From: DASUPK01 sp046732465
GTDB taxonomy: Bacteria; Actinomycetota; Thermoleophilia; Solirubrobacterales; 70-9
Assembly: GCA_046732465.1 (NCBI GenBank)
Contig: JBKPND010000017.1
Coordinates: 1-7,552, forward strand
Length of the DNA stretch: 7,552 nucleotides
Reading direction: 5' to 3'
Of this stretch, positions 5,822-7,552 are shown piece by piece. A program made the position numbers and the translations under genes. The notes beneath the pieces are model-generated. The model was given only the letters and a program-made list of their open reading frames with translations. It was not told the origin of the DNA and ran no database searches. Positions within the stretch are counted from its first letter, which is position 1, and the number at the start of each line of letters is the position of its first letter.

Positions 5822-6983
5822 GCGAATCGCCCGCCGCCGGCGGGGGTACCGGGACCTCAACCATAACCCGAGTGCCCCCGCCGGCCGGGCTATCGACGGA
5901 GAAAGTTCCGTCGAGAGCCACCACGCGGTCCTGTAGCCCGGAGAGCCCGCTGCCAGCGGTCGCAAGCGCGCCGCCAGCGCCGTCGTCCTCGACGAGGACG
6001 TGAAGCCGCCCGTCGCGCGCGGCAACGCGAACCGTGACATGCGATGCCCGTGCGTACTTCGCCACGTTCGTCAACGCCTCCGCCACAACGAAATACGCGG
6101 CGGCCTCGACGGAACGAGGCCAGCGGCGTTCGGGAATTTCGATTTGTACAGGCACGGGCGCACGGTCCGCAAGGCCCTCGACCGCGGCCCGAAGGCCGCG
6201 CGTCGTGAGCAACGTCGGGTGCAGCCCGCGCGCAAGCTCACGCAAGTCGTCGATTGCTGCCTGTGCGGCCCCCAACGCCTCGGCGAGCACGCCCTCCAGC
6301 TGCGGTGTCACATCGTCGCGGCTGTTGGCCAGTTGAAGCGTCATCACGGCATGCACCAGCCGCTGCTGCGCGCCATCATGGATGTCGCGCACGACCTGAC
6401 GGCGCTGCGCGTCTGCCGCCTCCACGAGCCGGAGCCTGGACCCGGCCAGTTCTTCACGGGCTTCAGCGTTGTCGATCGCGTACGCCACCAGCTCCGCAAA
6501 CGCCGCTACTCGGTCCTCTGAGCCCGCTGGCAGCTCCAGCCCGTCTCCGTACGCAGCGGTCAGCGCGCCCCACACGCGATCGCCGAGCACGATCGGACCC
6601 GCCACTGCCGACCGAACGCCGATCCGGCGCATCTGCTCTGCAGCGACGCCGCCGGCCTCGTCAAAATCCTCGAGGCGGACCGGACGACCAGTGCGCAGGA
6701 CCCGTCCCATGAGGCCTCTGCCGTCAAGCATCCCGCGACTTCCGACCGGCAGCGGAACCTCGCCGCCCCGCGCCCAACCCGCAACGAACACTGCGGTCGT
6801 CTCGCTCTCCACTCGCAGGAGGCCAGTAAAACGCGCGCCGAGCAGCTCGCCGGCTTCCCGCGTCACGAGCGCGAACACCTCCTCCGGCGTCGGCTGGCGC
6901 GCGACGAACGTCGCTACCCGTCGCAGCGCGGCATGCTCACGAGCCATCTGTTCAACCGCATCGCCGGCGTGCGGTTCGTACAC
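5775..6983 (-). CDS. Soluble GAF-domain sensor histidine kinase (HisKA_3 type)
   Basis: A 402-residue two-component kinase. It has an N-terminal helix (9-29), a GAF sensor domain (about 33-172), a HisKA_3 dimerisation domain with the phospho-acceptor H202 in RDIHDGAQQRLV (199-210), and a C-terminal ATPase domain with N-box EALTNVAKYA (302-311), DDGAGG (333-338) and GSGLSGLQDRV (344-354). There are no membrane helices, so the signal is cytoplasmic; the GAF ligand is unknown. HisKA_3 kinases pair with NarL-type regulators, making the protein encoded at 4435-5100 the likely partner. The start is GTG at 6983, with GGAGGT (complement of 6995-7000) overlapping the stop of the upstream gene; a downstream ATG at 6947 is an alternative. 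The last roughly 24 residues are a low-complexity tail that overlaps the small membrane protein gene. Confidence 0.94.
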   Translation of the reverse strand: MYEPHAGDAVEQMAREHAALRRVATFVARQPTPEEVFALVTREAGELLGARFTGLLRVESETTAVFVAGWARGGEVPLPVGSRGMLDGRGLMGRVLRTGRPVRLEDFDEAGGVAAEQMRRIGVRSAVAGPIVLGDRVWGALTAAYGDGLELPAGSEDRVAAFAELVAYAIDNAEAREELAGSRLRLVEAADAQRRQVVRDIHDGAQQRLVHAVMTLQLANSRDDVTPQLEGVLAEALGAAQAAIDDLRELARGLHPTLLTTRGLRAAVEGLADRAPVPVQIEIPERRWPRSVEAAAYFVVAEALTNVAKYARASHVTVRVAARDGRLHVLVEDDGAGGALATAGSGLSGLQDRVVALDGTFSVDSPAGGGTRVMVEVPVPPPAAGDSLSPADRGSAGSGTPR

Positions 6984-6992
6984 GACCTGACT

Positions 6993-7175
6993 CTACCTCC
7001 AGGACCAGTCCACCACGCCGCCGCACCCCATCTCCATCTCGGACACGACTTCTCCGTCGTCCGTGCGACCGATCAGCCCAACGCCGTGGACGTCAAGCTT
7101 TCGGCCCGCCAGCAGAGGGGTGAGGTCGACGGTCTCATCTTTGACCTCGAAATGGATGGTTGCCTCGTACTTCAT
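6993..7175 (-). CDS. Small hypothetical protein upstream of the kinase
   Basis: A 60-residue soluble protein that I do not recognise. The N-terminus (MKYEATIHFEVKDETVDL) alternates polar and hydrophobic residues like a beta strand followed by an acidic turn. The middle (HGVGLIGRTDDGEVVSEMEM, 30-49) again suggests strands, and the end is Gly/Trp-rich (CGGVVDWSWR). It may be a small beta barrel or hairpin. The ATG has AGGTGGG immediately before it, a close but plausible ribosome binding site. Its stop lies 9 nt before the kinase start and carries the kinase's ribosome binding site, so the two are almost certainly translationally linked. A role in the kinase pathway is inferred from this coupling. 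Confidence 0.75.
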   Translation of the reverse strand: MKYEATIHFEVKDETVDLTPLLAGRKLDVHGVGLIGRTDDGEVVSEMEMGCGGVVDWSWR

Positions 7176-7186
7176 CCCACCTCGCT

Positions 7187-7243
7187 CTATCGAAGGATTT
7201 CGCGCTTTGCGATAGCGGGAGGCCTCTGCTTGGAACCGCCCGC
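7187..7243 (-). promoter_or_regulatory. Weak inverted repeats upstream of the kinase operon
   Basis: Two imperfect structures fill the 128-bp gap between the oxidoreductase stop and the 60-residue gene. CTATCG (7187-7192) pairs with CGATAG (7210-7215) across 17 nt and could be an operator. GCGGG-A-GG (7215-7222) pairs with CC-G-CCCGC (7236-7243), a 7-bp stem with one mismatch, which could terminate the oxidoreductase message. Neither has a T-run or a clear promoter beside it. Confidence 0.3.
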
Positions 7244-7303
7244 GAGTCGAGCATGGCGAACGCCCGACGGACGACGTAGCCCCGGTCGCTGCAGACGACG
7301 ACG

Positions 7304-7552
7304 CTACTGCGGCCCTGCCTCGATCGCTTCGCTCACCTCGTCCCGTCGTGGCTGCGACCCGAAGCCGCTGAGGACCCAGGTTGCACCCGCGGCCTCCCAG
7401 GGGTCGGCCGCAACGCCAGGAGCAACCTCTACGACAAGCTCGAACGGCTCGTCGCGACCGGCGCGCAGTGCGCGCACCTCATCCGCGAACTCTGCGAGCG
7501 CGTCTGGTCCGGGGAGATCAGTCGGGAACAGGCCGTCCCAGCGCGCTGCGCG
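7304..7552 (-). CDS. LLM-class flavin-dependent oxidoreductase, C-terminal fragment
   Basis: This is the last 82 residues of a minus-strand gene that continues beyond the right edge. The fragment reads AARWDGLFP at its start, then a helix DALAEFADEVRALRAGRD (17-34), a strand PFELVVEVAPG (36-46), then WEAAGATWVLSGFG (52-65) and a closing helix DEVSEAIEAGP (71-81). This order is typical of the C-terminal end of luciferase-like monooxygenases (F420- or FMN-dependent LLM class), where these segments finish the TIM barrel. The catalytic and flavin-binding parts are outside the window, so cofactor and substrate cannot be judged. It lies 128 bp upstream of the 60-residue gene on the same strand and might be the head of that operon. 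Confidence 0.8.
   Translation of the reverse strand, partial: RAARWDGLFPTDLPGPDALAEFADEVRALRAGRDEPFELVVEVAPGVAADPWEAAGATWVLSGFGSQPRRDEVSEAIEAGPQ

Overview
The window is high-GC DNA with dense, short-gapped genes, several GTG starts and actinobacterial-style protein families. The NarL-type regulator, the soluble GAF histidine kinase and the flavin-dependent oxidoreductase fragment all look like proteins of soil Actinomycetota, perhaps Thermoleophilia/Solirubrobacterales. That placement is an impression from protein style, not a computed assignment. I see no mobile element, CRISPR array, tRNA or rRNA.

Layout: positions 1-289 hold no gene I can support. A left-hand plus-strand group follows: a MarR-type regulator (335-757) starting beside two inverted repeats, a small conserved protein of unknown function (875-1282) preceded by a 15-bp-period repeat, and a ten-helix acyltransferase-3 membrane protein (1290-2444) that begins 7 nt after its neighbour. 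The next two genes are on the minus strand: a CPBP/Abi-type membrane protease (4299-3376) followed by an ICMT-type membrane methyltransferase (3169-2612), with a strong GC hairpin between them. These are the bacterial relatives of Rce1 and Icmt, the two eukaryotic enzymes that act in succession on CAAX proteins.

The right half is a signalling cluster. It has a NarL/LuxR response regulator (4435-5100, plus), an output-less receiver protein (5464-5030, minus), a 61-residue two-helix membrane protein (5636-5821, plus) and a soluble GAF-HisKA_3-HATPase kinase (6983-5775, minus). A 60-residue unknown protein (7175-6993) sits directly upstream of the kinase, probably in the same operon. The window ends inside the C-terminus of an LLM-class flavin-dependent oxidoreductase (7552-7304, minus). 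Likely logic, inferred: the kinase phosphorylates the NarL regulator and perhaps the lone receiver, which could act as a competitor or phosphate sink. The two convergent pairs in this cluster overlap at their 3' ends.

Most genes belong to familiar families. The parts most worth a second look are the Rce1-like/ICMT-like tandem, the repeat-rich control regions around the MarR gene and around 5499-5540, and the three small proteins without a known role.
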